From: QGON01 sp963691905
GTDB taxonomy: Bacteria; Pseudomonadota; Gammaproteobacteria; Chromatiales; Chromatiaceae
Assembly (NCBI GenBank): GCA_963691905.1
Contig: OY829892.1
Coordinates: 558,001-622,000, forward strand
Direction: 5' to 3'
Length of the DNA stretch: 64,000 nt
A model generated the notes under the pieces. That model saw only the letters and a list, made by a program, of their open reading frames with translations, did no database searches and was not told where the DNA came from. Within the stretch, counting starts at the first letter, position 1. Each line of letters starts with the position of its first letter. Of this stretch, positions 33,613 to 41,590 are shown one piece after another. Position numbers and translations under genes: made by a program.

Positions 33613-33633
33613 CTTTCAACCGAGACAGAGATC

Positions 33634-33984
33634 ATGCGTTTTAAACTCATCATTGCACTGGTGGAGGACAGCCATACAAATGTGGTTCTGGACGCTGCCC
33701 GCAAAGCCGGCGCTACCGGTTCCACCGTCATCAACCAGGCCCGGGGTGAGGGAGTGGAGCAGGCCAAGACCTTCTTCGGACTAACACTTGAGACCCAACG
33801 GGACGTGGTGCTGCTGCTGGTGGAGGAACACCTGAGCCGCACCATTCTTGAAACCATCTCCAAGGCGGGGGATTTCGACGAGCGTCCCGGCACCGGTATC
33901 GCATTTCAGATTGACATCGAAGACGCAGTTGGGGTCAGTCACCAGATTCAGAGTTTGAGCCAAGTCGTGGAGGAAGAGCTATGA
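33634..33984 (+). CDS. PII-like nucleotide-sensing protein (GlnB fold)
   Basis: A 116-residue protein of the PII superfamily, normally a trimer that senses adenine nucleotides and docks on a membrane partner. The beta-alpha-beta start is 'LIIALVEDSHTNVVLDAARKAGATGSTVI'. A T-loop region follows (about 36-56, 'ARGEGVEQAKTFFGLTLETQ'), then 'RDVVLLLVEE' and a B-loop-like 'ERPGTGIAFQI' near 83-93. The uridylylated Tyr51 of GlnB and the 'GDGKIF' B-loop are absent, so it is a PII-like, not a canonical nitrogen PII. Its place between DUF1538 and CBS genes suggests it gates the DUF1538 complex. Confidence 0.88.
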   Translation: MRFKLIIALVEDSHTNVVLDAARKAGATGSTVINQARGEGVEQAKTFFGLTLETQRDVVLLLVEEHLSRTILETISKAGDFDERPGTGIAFQIDIEDAVGVSHQIQSLSQVVEEEL

Positions 33985-34391
33985 CAACCCAGATCACTCG
34001 TGTAATGGACGTAATGAAGACCAGCTTTGACCTGGTCGACGGTATGGATACCGTCGCCAAGGCACTGGACACCATGTCCCATGTAGAGACCAAGAGCCTG
34101 ATCGTAAAAAAACGCAATGAAGATGACGAGTACGGCATGGTGCTGCTCTCCGACATCGCCCGTCAGGTGCTGGCCAAGGATCGGGCGCCGGAACGGGTCA
34201 ATATCTACGAGATCATGACTAAACCGGTACTCACAGTCTCTCCTGACATGGATATCCGCTACTGCGCACGCATGTTTTCCCGCTTCGACCTCTCCCGCGC
34301 ACCGGTGGTATCGAACGGCAAGGTCGTCGGCATCGTCAGCCATACCGACATGGTGCTCAGGGGGCTGGTCAAAACGCAACTGGAGAAATAA
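33981..34391 (+). CDS. CBS-pair protein
   Basis: A 136-residue protein made of two CBS motifs (about 8-64 and 72-130: 'VMDVMKTSFDLVDGMDTVAKALDTM' and 'IMTKPVLTVSPDMDIRYCARMFSRFDLSRAPVV'), ending 'VGIVSHTDMVLRGL'. Such Bateman modules bind ATP, ADP, AMP or related ligands and act as energy sensors. The gene overlaps the PII-like gene by four bases (ATGA). Two nucleotide sensors encoded next to a duplicated membrane protein argue for tight control of that protein by cell energy state; this is inference. Confidence 0.9.
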   Translation: MTTQITRVMDVMKTSFDLVDGMDTVAKALDTMSHVETKSLIVKKRNEDDEYGMVLLSDIARQVLAKDRAPERVNIYEIMTKPVLTVSPDMDIRYCARMFSRFDLSRAPVVSNGKVVGIVSHTDMVLRGLVKTQLEK

Positions 34392-34393
34392 AC

Positions 34394-34957
34394 GTGTTAA
34401 GGGAGCAGCCGGACGGCTTGCTCTCCAGCGCGAAGCAGCGCCCCTCACCCAATCAGGACGAACGTCCCCCCGGGTGTGAGATCGATCTGCTGGTGATCCA
34501 CAACATCAGCCTGCCGCCCGGCGAGTTTGGCGGCCCCTGGATCGACGATCTGTTTCTCAACCGACTCAGGAACGATCAGCACCCCTATTTTGCCGAGATT
34601 GCAGCACTTAGAGTCTCCAGCCATCTGCTGATCCGGCGGGATGGCGAGCCGATTCAATATGTCCCCCTGGACTGCCGCGCCTGGCACGCCGGGGAGTCCT
34701 GTTATTCTGGACGGGAAAGATGCAACGACTACTCCATCGGCATCGAACTCGAAGGCACGGATGAGCAAGCCTATACCGACGCTCAATATACCGCCCTGGT
34801 AGAGGTCACCCGCGAGATCATGGCCCGTTATCCAACTATCACGCCAGATAGAATTACCGGCCATGCCGATATTTCACCTGGCCGTAAAACCGACCCCGGT
34901 CCGGCATTCGACTGGGAGAGATATCGCCGCATGTTGCGTAGGCTGGATCAAGCGTAG
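34394..34957 (+). CDS. ampD: 1,6-anhydro-N-acetylmuramyl-L-alanine amidase AmpD
   Basis: Cytosolic zinc amidase of peptidoglycan recycling. It cuts the lactyl-amide bond of anhydro-muropeptides and so keeps beta-lactamase inducers low. The 187 residues match the family. The zinc ligands His36 ('VIHNISLP'), His157 ('GHADISPG') and Asp167 ('KTDPG') are in place, and 'RAWHAGESCYSGRERCNDYSIGIELEG' marks the active cleft. The GTG start lies two bases after the CBS gene. The last residues (LDQA) and the stop lie inside a REP-like palindrome. ampE follows after that repeat. Confidence 0.96.
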   Translation: MLREQPDGLLSSAKQRPSPNQDERPPGCEIDLLVIHNISLPPGEFGGPWIDDLFLNRLRNDQHPYFAEIAALRVSSHLLIRRDGEPIQYVPLDCRAWHAGESCYSGRERCNDYSIGIELEGTDEQAYTDAQYTALVEVTREIMARYPTITPDRITGHADISPGRKTDPGPAFDWERYRRMLRRLDQA

Positions 34958-35024
34958 CGGAGCCGGCATATAATGTTTGTCCGCAGCCTATGTTGCCTGA
35001 TCCGCTACGCTTGATCAGGCCTAC
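34938..35024 (+). repeat. REP-like palindrome with CGCTACGCTT loop, copy 1
   Basis: An 87-bp element with inverted ends (GTAGGC..GGATC and GATCAGGCCTAC). The right half is a clean hairpin, CCTGATC / CGCTACGCTT / GATCAGG. The left half contains the loop complement AAGCGTAGCG. It overlaps the ampD 3' end, and the TAG in AAGCGTAGCG is the ampD stop. Confidence 0.85.
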
Positions 35025-35105
35025 GGATTATCACTCTCATTCTTCTATCACTAAAACACCTGCCCTTCCCTTGCAACTTTCCCTGCCATCCCCGACACTT
35101 GCGCC

Positions 35106-35993
35106 ATGAGTCTGATCATCATCCTAATCTGCCTGATAGCGGAACGTTTTCTGCTGCACAAACAAGCCTTGCGCCAGCCGGTTTGGTTCAACGACTACAG
35201 CGACTGGTACCATCGTCAGGAGTTACCTGTCTGGATGCGCAACGGCTTTGGGGGTGTCATCAGCCTGCTGCTGCCACCGCTACTTGCGGTCGCCCTGCTG
35301 CAACAGCTTTTCGATGACACTCTGGCGGGTCTGCCTGGCGCACTCTTTGCTTGCGCCGTACTGCTCTATAGCCTGGGACCCGACGACCTGGACCAACAGA
35401 TCAACCATTTCATCAATGCCAGAGACGAAGGCGACGAGCAGCATGCCAGGGGCGTTGCCCGCGACCTGCTCAACGATGAGCCGCCCCCGCATGATCCCGC
35501 CTACTCTCAGGCGGTCGCTGAGAGCATCCTCATCCAGGCCAACAACCGCATATTCGCAGTCATCTTCTGGTTTTTGGTGCTTGGCCCCATTGGTGCACTG
35601 CTCTATCGCCTCGCCTCCCGGCTCCCTCTCACCCACGCTGCCGGAGAGGATATCGACTTCCACCTCTTCAGCCGGCAGCTAGTATCGATACTCGACTGGA
35701 TACCCGCCCGTATTACCGCTTTCTCCTATGCTATCGCCGGCAGCTTTGAAGACGCCATGAACGGCTGGCGCAGCTACAATGAGACGCGCTTTGACGAATT
35801 TAGCGACAGCGCCAGCGGCATCCTGATCTGTACCGGCAGCGGCGCCCTGCGTCTGGCCAGTGTTTTGGACCGGAATAGAGACGATACAACACACCACCTC
35901 TATCTGGTGGAAGCCGCCATGAGCCTTGTCTGGCGGTCATTGGTAGTCTGGGGTGTCATACTGGGACTCTTCACTCTTACCGACTGGTTATGA
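35106..35993 (+). CDS. ampE: AmpE family membrane protein
   Basis: A 295-residue inner-membrane protein with four hydrophobic segments, one at the N-terminus ('LIIILICLIAERFLL') and others near 48-85, 153-178 and 268-290. The 'YSLGPDDLDQQINHFINARDEGD' region matches the conserved cytoplasmic loop of AmpE. The family is linked to AmpD in beta-lactamase induction, but its biochemical role is not settled. It lies 148 bp after ampD, with a REP-like element between them, and overlaps the next gene by four bases. Confidence 0.9.
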   Translation: MSLIIILICLIAERFLLHKQALRQPVWFNDYSDWYHRQELPVWMRNGFGGVISLLLPPLLAVALLQQLFDDTLAGLPGALFACAVLLYSLGPDDLDQQINHFINARDEGDEQHARGVARDLLNDEPPPHDPAYSQAVAESILIQANNRIFAVIFWFLVLGPIGALLYRLASRLPLTHAAGEDIDFHLFSRQLVSILDWIPARITAFSYAIAGSFEDAMNGWRSYNETRFDEFSDSASGILICTGSGALRLASVLDRNRDDTTHHLYLVEAAMSLVWRSLVVWGVILGLFTLTDWL

Positions 35994-36589
35994 GCGAACA
36001 GACGACCATCGATCTGCTCAGGCACGGTGAACCCGTGGGGGGGCGCCGCTACCGCGGACAGATCGACGACCCACTGAGCGACAAGGGTTGGCAGGAGATG
36101 TGGCGTGCCGTCTCTGGTGAAACTCCCTGGCAGCAGATCATCAGCTCCCCACTCAGCCGCTGTCTGGCGTTTGCCGAGGCATTGAGTCAAAAACTGGAGA
36201 TTCCCCTGCAACAGGACGACCGCCTGAAAGAGGTGGGATTCGGCAACTGGGAAGGAAAAAGCAGCGCTGAGCTACGGGCGTTAGACCCGCAGATTCTTGC
36301 CCGCTTCTATCGGGATCCACTGGGAAACCGTCCTGCCGGGGCCGAACTGCTGGAGGCATTCAGCCAAAGGGTTGTCTGCGCACTCGATGAAGCCATCGAA
36401 ACCCATGCCGGCAAACACCTGCTGATCGTCGCCCACGCCGGTGTAATTCGTGCCGCCCTGGCAAACACCATCTCTGCACCGATTGAATCCCTATACCGAC
36501 TCTCCATCGCCAGTGCCTCATTATCACGCATTCAGCTCGGCGGCGAGCGCCCGGCAAGCGTGATGTTTCTGGGCCGGGAAACGATCTGA
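35990..36589 (+). CDS. Histidine phosphatase (alpha-ribazole phosphatase-like)
   Basis: A 199-residue phosphoglycerate-mutase-type phosphatase. The catalytic 'LLRHGEP' (phospho-His near residue 12), the Arg in 'SSPLSRC', 'EVGFGNWEG' and a late 'IVAHAGVIRAAL' complete the active site. The closest named relatives are CobC-type alpha-ribazole-5'-phosphate phosphatases of cobalamin nucleotide-loop assembly, but there are no other cob genes here. The specific substrate is therefore uncertain. Translation is coupled to ampE by an ATGA overlap. Confidence 0.87.
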   Translation: MSEQTTIDLLRHGEPVGGRRYRGQIDDPLSDKGWQEMWRAVSGETPWQQIISSPLSRCLAFAEALSQKLEIPLQQDDRLKEVGFGNWEGKSSAELRALDPQILARFYRDPLGNRPAGAELLEAFSQRVVCALDEAIETHAGKHLLIVAHAGVIRAALANTISAPIESLYRLSIASASLSRIQLGGERPASVMFLGRETI

Positions 36590-36767
36590 CCCGCAACTCA
36601 ACACCGCCTCAGCAGGCTGTTATCAGCACCCATTCCCTCGAATTGCTGACAAATTGATCTATCTCATGGCCAAGATTTAGTATTTAATATATTTCTTATT
36701 CTCTAGGAATAAATTTCGTTATTCAGAAATAAAAGACATAATCAAAACTCCTCGGAGGGAGTCAGCC

Positions 36768-36854
36768 ATGACCTGGATACTGTTAGCCATTATTTGCGGC
36801 ATCATTCTATCTCTCGGCCTGGAAGAGTTATCCGAGTCGCCGGACGATACCTGA
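36768..36854 (+). CDS. 28-residue single-helix membrane peptide
   Basis: A tiny frame beginning MTWILLAIICGIILSLGLEE and ending in an acidic tail SESPDDT. Residues 3-18 form one membrane helix; there is no cleavage site. A strong Shine-Dalgarno, GGAGGGA, lies 8 bp upstream of the ATG, and the upstream 150 bp are AT-rich, as for a promoter. TTATTC/GAATAA forms a short palindrome near 36695. Size and topology recall subunits such as CydX or KdpF, but no matching complex is adjacent and the residues do not fit CydX well. It is probably translated; function unknown. Confidence 0.5.
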   Translation: MTWILLAIICGIILSLGLEELSESPDDT

Positions 36855-36870
36855 AGCCATCAGCCTCAGC

Positions 36871-37497
36871 TTACCAGAAAGCCAAAAGACGACCCGCTTC
36901 CACTTTGTGCTCAAAACGACGCAGGGGATGTTTGCCCTTTTCGACACACTCACCACTCACCACATCGAAGGCCCACTGGTGTTTCGGACAAGTCAGCTTG
37001 GTACCCTCAAGCGAGAGGTGTGGAATATCGGTAACCTGGTGCGGACAGCGGCTGTCATAGACCCGTATATCCGCCTCATCCCGGTAGATAAACAGGTGGC
37101 GCCCCTCCACTTCCAACCAGGTCGTCTCCTCCAGCTTTACCTCATCGAGATCCGCAATATCGTGCCACTGAGCCTCTGCCAACAGAGCCTCCGGACGAAA
37201 ATCGGGGATATCCATATCCAGCAGGATATCAGTGGCCCAGATGATCTTCGCCAGCCCAAGCACGGGAAACGCCATCAGTAGCGCATCGATCACCTCATTG
37301 GGCGTTGCGCCATTGCGTAAGGCACGGGTCAGATATTGCCGAAAACCACCCTCTGTCTGTACCGCAACCTTGGTGATTACAGAAATGAGATCCCGGGTTT
37401 TTGTATCCAGATGATCACCTGACTTTTTCAGAAAAGTAAAATAGGCCGTCATCGCCTCGGGGCGGGCAGCCAACAGATAGTTCATTGCATTACTCAT
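36871..37497 (-). CDS. AhpD-fold / Rieske [2Fe-2S] fusion protein
   Basis: A 208-residue two-domain protein. Residues 1-95 have the carboxymuconolactone-decarboxylase/AhpD helical fold ('KTRDLISVITKVAVQTEGGFRQYLTRALRNGATPNEVIDALLMAFPVLG'), but the CxxC is replaced by a Cys-free stretch. Residues 108-208 form a Rieske ferredoxin domain with Cys151-Pro-His153 and Cys170-Pro-Lys-His173, the full cluster ligand set. The fusion suggests electron delivery to, or sensing by, the helical domain. It is transcribed alone. The substrate is unknown. Confidence 0.88.
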   Translation of the reverse strand: MSNAMNYLLAARPEAMTAYFTFLKKSGDHLDTKTRDLISVITKVAVQTEGGFRQYLTRALRNGATPNEVIDALLMAFPVLGLAKIIWATDILLDMDIPDFRPEALLAEAQWHDIADLDEVKLEETTWLEVEGRHLFIYRDEADIRVYDSRCPHQVTDIPHLSLEGTKLTCPKHQWAFDVVSGECVEKGKHPLRRFEHKVEAGRLLAFW

Positions 37498-37518
37498 AAC
37501 TTCACAACTCCTAGTAAC

Positions 37519-38073
37519 TCATTTTTTTCCGTGCTGACGCACATACTCGAACATCACGACAGAGGCGGCCACCGCCACATTGAGACTCTCCACCTGCCCG
37601 AATTGCGGAATCGACAGGCAACCGATCTCCGGATAGTCGGAGACCTCGAAACTGTGTCCCCACTCTTCATGTCCCAATACGAAGGCGCATTTTTCCGGCA
37701 GGACAGTATCGACCAGTGACTCCCCACAGGCGGCATCCAGGGTCAAAATCCGGTATCCGCGTGCAGTCAGGTCATTGTAGGACTCTTCAAATTTCTCGAA
37801 AAACCGGGCGGGTACCTTTTTGAACGAGCCTTTGGCGGGCGATGGATCAAAAGGACCGATATCGACCAGGTGAACCTCAAGCGCACCAAAGGCCTCCGCG
37901 CTACGAAAAATCTTCGCCACGTTGAAACCCGCTTTCATGCCATCCATCACAATGATGAAATCGTGTACACCAGGTTTGGCCAGCAGGTTTCGATTGCGCT
38001 GTTTCTTGTAACGAAGCAGCGCAAGATCCCGCGACTCTCTTCGTTCCCGTTTGGACTTTCTCTGGCGTAACAT
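37519..38073 (-). CDS. SpoU/TrmH-family RNA 2'-O-methyltransferase
   Basis: A 184-residue SPOUT methyltransferase. A basic N-terminus ('MLRQRKSKRERRESRDLALLRYKKQRNRN') precedes the knotted domain with 'NVAKIFRSAEAFGALEVHLVD', 'FVLGHEEWGHSFEV' and 'LSIPQFGQVESLNVAVAASVVMFEYVRQ', the three SpoU motifs. It methylates a ribose in tRNA or rRNA; the target cannot be told from sequence alone. The ATG at 38073 gives the expected basic start, although the frame is open 15 codons further upstream. Confidence 0.92.
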   Translation of the reverse strand: MLRQRKSKRERRESRDLALLRYKKQRNRNLLAKPGVHDFIIVMDGMKAGFNVAKIFRSAEAFGALEVHLVDIGPFDPSPAKGSFKKVPARFFEKFEESYNDLTARGYRILTLDAACGESLVDTVLPEKCAFVLGHEEWGHSFEVSDYPEIGCLSIPQFGQVESLNVAVAASVVMFEYVRQHGKK

Positions 38074-38176
38074 GGCGATGGTTAAAAGCTCGATAAAGAC
38101 CCATGATACGGGGAACAATCAACTGAAAACAGATAGAAATTTTGTAACAATAGAAAGGTCACTCAGGAGCAAACCT

Positions 38177-38419
38177 ATGCCTACTTATGATTATTTCTGT
38201 TCAGCGAACAGCCGCACCATCGAAGTCACTCATAAAATGAGCGAGGGTATCGCAACATGGGGAGAACTCTGCAACAAGGCAGGCATCGAAACCGGCGACA
38301 CACCCGTCAATGCAACGGTCAAAAAGCTGATCACCGGCGGCGCTGTCATCAGCAACAGCGGCAGTGAACCTCCTTGCGCTTCTGGCAGTTGTTGCCCCGG
38401 CGGCAGCTGCGGATTCTAG
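38177..38419 (+). CDS. FmdB-like small regulatory protein with Cys-rich tail
   Basis: An 80-residue protein beginning MPTYDYFC like FmdB zinc-ribbon proteins, but the second Cys of the CxxC knuckle is missing ('YFCSANSRTIEV'). The C-terminus is a Cys/Gly-rich tail ('CASGSCCPGGSCGF') that could bind metal. AGGAG lies 9 bp before the ATG. Its TAG stop shares the G with the GTG start of the cytochrome b gene, so the two are translationally coupled. The ATG at 38177 is chosen over upstream frame extensions because it restores the family N-terminus. Confidence 0.75.
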   Translation: MPTYDYFCSANSRTIEVTHKMSEGIATWGELCNKAGIETGDTPVNATVKKLITGGAVISNSGSEPPCASGSCCPGGSCGF

Positions 38420-39081
38420 TGAAAACCTCCCAGGTTACCCGTGTGCGGGTCTGGAGCCGCTGGCTGAGACTCTCCCACTGGGCAATTACCCTTGCTGTCA
38501 CAGGTCTACTTTTCAGTGGCTGGCTGAGCAGCGCCGCTCCGACACTGAAGACGGGTGCCCAGGATCTACATTTTCTCTGCAGCGCCCTGCTGATCCCCGC
38601 CCTGCTGCTCAGGTTCTACCTGCTCTTCTTCGGTCGCGGCACCGATCACATCACAGACTGTGAACCTAATGCGCATCGGTTGAGGCAGGCCACAGAGGTC
38701 CTCCGCTTCTATCTCACCCTGGGACGCGCTCCTCTACCCAAGTGGTTCGCCCATAATCCACTCTGGGGCCCACTCTATCTGCTGTTGTTTCTGTTTCTGA
38801 CCCTCTCTGTCGCCAGCGGACTGATGCTGCAGAAAGAGATAGCCTTCTTTGCCAACATCAGTCTTCACGGTCTGCACCATATCAGCTATCTCTTTGTCGC
38901 CACCTTTGTGCCGCTGCACATACTGGCGGTCTTCAGTCACGATGCGAACAGTAGCGGATCGGATATCTCCGGCATGATCAGTGGTCATCGCACCTTTCCG
39001 ATAGAGCAGCCCAATCAGTCCGCTGCCGTTGACACTCAGACGATCACGGTGGATGAGTTGCTGAAAACACTAAAAAAATGA
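38419..39081 (+). CDS. Di-heme cytochrome b561-type membrane protein
   Basis: A 220-residue membrane cytochrome of the b561 / Ni-Fe hydrogenase b-subunit type, with four TM helices (about 16-40, 55-75, 115-140 and 155-182). Candidate heme ligands are His in 'RLSHWAIT' (helix 1) and in 'LHGLHHISYLFVATFVPLHILAVF' (helix 4). It would pass electrons between the quinone pool and a periplasmic or membrane partner. The GTG start overlaps the FmdB-like stop by one base. No dehydrogenase is adjacent, so the partner is unknown. Confidence 0.85.
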   Translation: MKTSQVTRVRVWSRWLRLSHWAITLAVTGLLFSGWLSSAAPTLKTGAQDLHFLCSALLIPALLLRFYLLFFGRGTDHITDCEPNAHRLRQATEVLRFYLTLGRAPLPKWFAHNPLWGPLYLLLFLFLTLSVASGLMLQKEIAFFANISLHGLHHISYLFVATFVPLHILAVFSHDANSSGSDISGMISGHRTFPIEQPNQSAAVDTQTITVDELLKTLKK

Positions 39082-39276
39082 CCTGCGTATCCTAGCGCGA
39101 CGGAACGTCGCTCCTGCCTTCAAAGTCACAGTAATCATCGTGCTCACGATGGTAGAGGATTGAATCTAATACTGGCACTCGGCATTGAGGCGGAGGATAA
39201 TGGCTGGTTTATATTCTCGCCCTAGTCACTCTTAGGGCGCGCCCTCTGATCACATCAACCGGTTCCCCCTGCCATC
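39082..39276. other. Leader region of pyk
   Basis: A short GCGAC/GTCGC hairpin lies near 39097-39111. The rest should hold the pyk promoter. No gene is seen. Confidence 0.35.
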
Positions 39277-40719
39277 ATGGAAATCCAGAATCCCCTGCGT
39301 AAAACAAAGATTATTGCAACCATAGGCCCTGCCTGTGACTCTCTCGAAACTCTCGAAGCAATGATGCGGGCAGGCATGAGCGTCGCCCGTCTCAACCTCT
39401 CCCACGGCAGTTACAATGAGCACAGGGAACGACTGAAACGCATCCGTCTGACCGCTGAGAAGCTGTGCATCAATGTGGCCACCATGATCGATACCCGGGG
39501 TATCGAGATCCGCACTGGCCGTATTGAAGAGGGCTGGATCGATCTGACCGTAGGGGATCGTTTCACACTCTTCACAGATGACCGACTCGGCAACCAGGAA
39601 GGGGTTTCGATCACCTATAAAAAACTGGCCCAGGAGATCGGTGCGGGTACGCCAATCCTGCTCGACGATGGCAACATCGAACTCACTGCAGAACAGGTCG
39701 ACGAAGATGAGATCCACTGCCGGGTGGTACTCGGGGGACGACTGGGCGATACGAAGAGCGTCAATCTGCCGGAGACCGAACTCTCCCTACGCGCCGTCAG
39801 TCCTGAGAATCGGGACGACGTGATCCGGGAGATGACCTTCGCCGCCGAGAATGAGGTCGACTATATCGCCGCCTCTTTTGTACAACATGAGGAAGACGTC
39901 ACCCTACTGCGGGAGGTGCTGGCAGACCATGGCGTCAAGATTCCCATCATTGCCAAGATCGAAAATCGCGCCGGTCTCAATAATCTGGAAGGAATCGTCG
40001 CGGCCGCTGACGGCGTAATGGTGGCCCGTGGCGACTTGGGTGTGGAACTGCCATTGGCGGACGTGCCCGGCACCCAGAAGAAGATCATCCACATGACTGT
40101 CGGCCAGGGCAAACCTGTGATCACCGCCACCGAGATGCTCGCATCGATGCAGCGCAACCCCAAACCGACCCGCGCCGAGGCCTCCGATGTCGCCAACGCC
40201 ATCCTGGACGGCACCTCCGCAATCATGCTCTCCGGCGAGACCGCTGCCGGAAAATATCCAGTGCTGGCGGTACGCACAATGGCAGAGATCGCCCTGCGCG
40301 CCGAGTCCTACCTGAAAGAGTACGGCTATCTGCAGCGGGTGGCGGGCAACCGTTCAAACATCGTCACGGAGGCGGTAAGCCATGCTTCCTCCACCATGGC
40401 GCAAGATCTGAATGCCCGCGCCATCTTCAGCCTCACCGAGACCGGTTTCACCTCGCGCATGGTCTCCCGGCGCCGTCCCGACTGCCCGATTCTGGCGATC
40501 ACCAGTTCCCGTGTCGTTGCCCGCCGCCTCTCTCTCAATTGGGGCGTCTTCCCCATCTGTTTCGAGGGGGAGATCAACGATCAGGCAAAACTCGACTACG
40601 GTCTGGAACGCGCTCGTGAGCTGGGCTATGTGGGGGCTGGCGACCTCATCATCGCCACCGCCGGTTCAGGTCAGAAGAAGGGCGGCACCGACTCGATCCG
40701 GGTTCTCACGTTGGAGTAA
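39277..40719 (+). CDS. pyk: Pyruvate kinase
   Basis: Catalyses phosphoenolpyruvate + ADP to pyruvate + ATP, the last step of glycolysis. A 480-residue type II-like enzyme. Landmarks are 'TKIIATIGPA', 'ARLNLSHGS', 'IIAKIENRAGLNNLEGIVAAADGVMVARGDLGVELPL' (active-site Lys and Glu) and 'VITATEMLASM'. The C-terminal regulatory domain (about 350-475) ends 'TDSIRVLTLE'. A REP-like double hairpin follows the stop and probably protects or ends the transcript. Confidence 0.97.
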   Translation: MEIQNPLRKTKIIATIGPACDSLETLEAMMRAGMSVARLNLSHGSYNEHRERLKRIRLTAEKLCINVATMIDTRGIEIRTGRIEEGWIDLTVGDRFTLFTDDRLGNQEGVSITYKKLAQEIGAGTPILLDDGNIELTAEQVDEDEIHCRVVLGGRLGDTKSVNLPETELSLRAVSPENRDDVIREMTFAAENEVDYIAASFVQHEEDVTLLREVLADHGVKIPIIAKIENRAGLNNLEGIVAAADGVMVARGDLGVELPLADVPGTQKKIIHMTVGQGKPVITATEMLASMQRNPKPTRAEASDVANAILDGTSAIMLSGETAAGKYPVLAVRTMAEIALRAESYLKEYGYLQRVAGNRSNIVTEAVSHASSTMAQDLNARAIFSLTETGFTSRMVSRRRPDCPILAITSSRVVARRLSLNWGVFPICFEGEINDQAKLDYGLERARELGYVGAGDLIIATAGSGQKKGGTDSIRVLTLE

Positions 40720-40733
40720 TTACCATTGAAGTC

Positions 40734-40816
40734 GCCGGTTCCGCTACGCTTGAACCGGCCGACCTCAGTGCTGCATTGCATGGCATGTAGGCCCGATCAA
40801 GCGTAGCGGATCGGGC
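40734..40816 (+). repeat. REP-like double hairpin with CGCTACGCTT loops, copy 2
   Basis: Two hairpins on one transcript. The first is GCCGGTTC / CGCTACGCTT / GAACCGGC (40734-40759) and the second GCCCGATC / AAGCGTAGCG / GATCGGGC (40791-40816). Both stems are perfect 8-bp pairs of different sequence, while the loops are exact reverse complements of each other. It lies between convergent pyk and the SIMPL gene. Confidence 0.9.
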
Positions 40817-40835
40817 ATTCCAGCAGGGTGGCCCT

Positions 40836-41540
40836 TCAGGGCGTCAGTTCCACCACGCCGTTGACGCTCACGCGCACTGTCTGACTACCGGCCTCGATCG
40901 CAGGCGCCGGCATGGCGTCCGCAGACATCTCCATCGCAGCCATGCGCATCATCTTGGGTCTTGGAGTGTGATCCGAGGTATTGATAGCGATCTGCACCAG
41001 CCGGTAGCCAGGACGCTCCCAGGCTTTGGCAACCATATCGGCCCTGGCGCGGAAATCGGCCAGTGCCTGCTGAATCAGTTCATCCTGAGATAACTTGCGC
41101 TTCTCCGGCGAAACCTGGTAGCTGATCGACTCAACCGCCAGCCGCTTCTGCAACTCTCCAATCAGGTCACTGAGTGCTGCGCTGTTCCGGCTCTCCAGCC
41201 GCAGCGACTGCTTCACCCTCCAGCCCTGAAGAACCTGTTTGCGATAGATCGGGTCAGTTCGGTAATCCAGGGTCTGTACCTTGATATCGGCGGTCTGCTT
41301 TGCCTTCTCCAAGGCCCAACTGAGGTTCTGATTCACCTCCCGAGCGAGCTTCGTGGTATTACTCCCCTCCTTCTGGGAGTAGAGCACCGCCACCAGCGTG
41401 TCATTGCCCACCTTCGTCTCTGCACTCACCGAGAGAGTGACCCGGTCGTAGGTGGGGTCCTTGTCATCCGCCCAAGCCGGGGAGATCGACATCACCAGCA
41501 GAAAGCCGGTTAAAAATTGTTGGATGTTCAAATGCCTCAT
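40836..41540 (-). CDS. SIMPL-domain (DUF541) periplasmic protein
   Basis: A 234-residue exported protein with a signal peptide (1-24, ending PAWA). The SIMPL/DUF541 fold starts at 'RVTLSVSAETKVGNDTLVAVLYSQKEG' and continues through 'IKVQTLDYRTDPIY', 'WRVKQSLRLESRNSAALSDLIGELQKRL' and 'ALADFRARADMVAKAW'. Bacterial members form periplasmic oligomers of poorly known function, linked to oxidative or envelope stress. The large MscS gene lies 51 bp upstream on the same strand, so the two may be co-transcribed. Confidence 0.92.
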   Translation of the reverse strand: MRHLNIQQFLTGFLLVMSISPAWADDKDPTYDRVTLSVSAETKVGNDTLVAVLYSQKEGSNTTKLAREVNQNLSWALEKAKQTADIKVQTLDYRTDPIYRKQVLQGWRVKQSLRLESRNSAALSDLIGELQKRLAVESISYQVSPEKRKLSQDELIQQALADFRARADMVAKAWERPGYRLVQIAINTSDHTPRPKMMRMAAMEMSADAMPAPAIEAGSQTVRVSVNGVVELTP

Positions 41541-41590
41541 GATTTGCTCCTTGTTTTCAGCTACGGCATTCTGATTGAAAAAAAGTTCAG

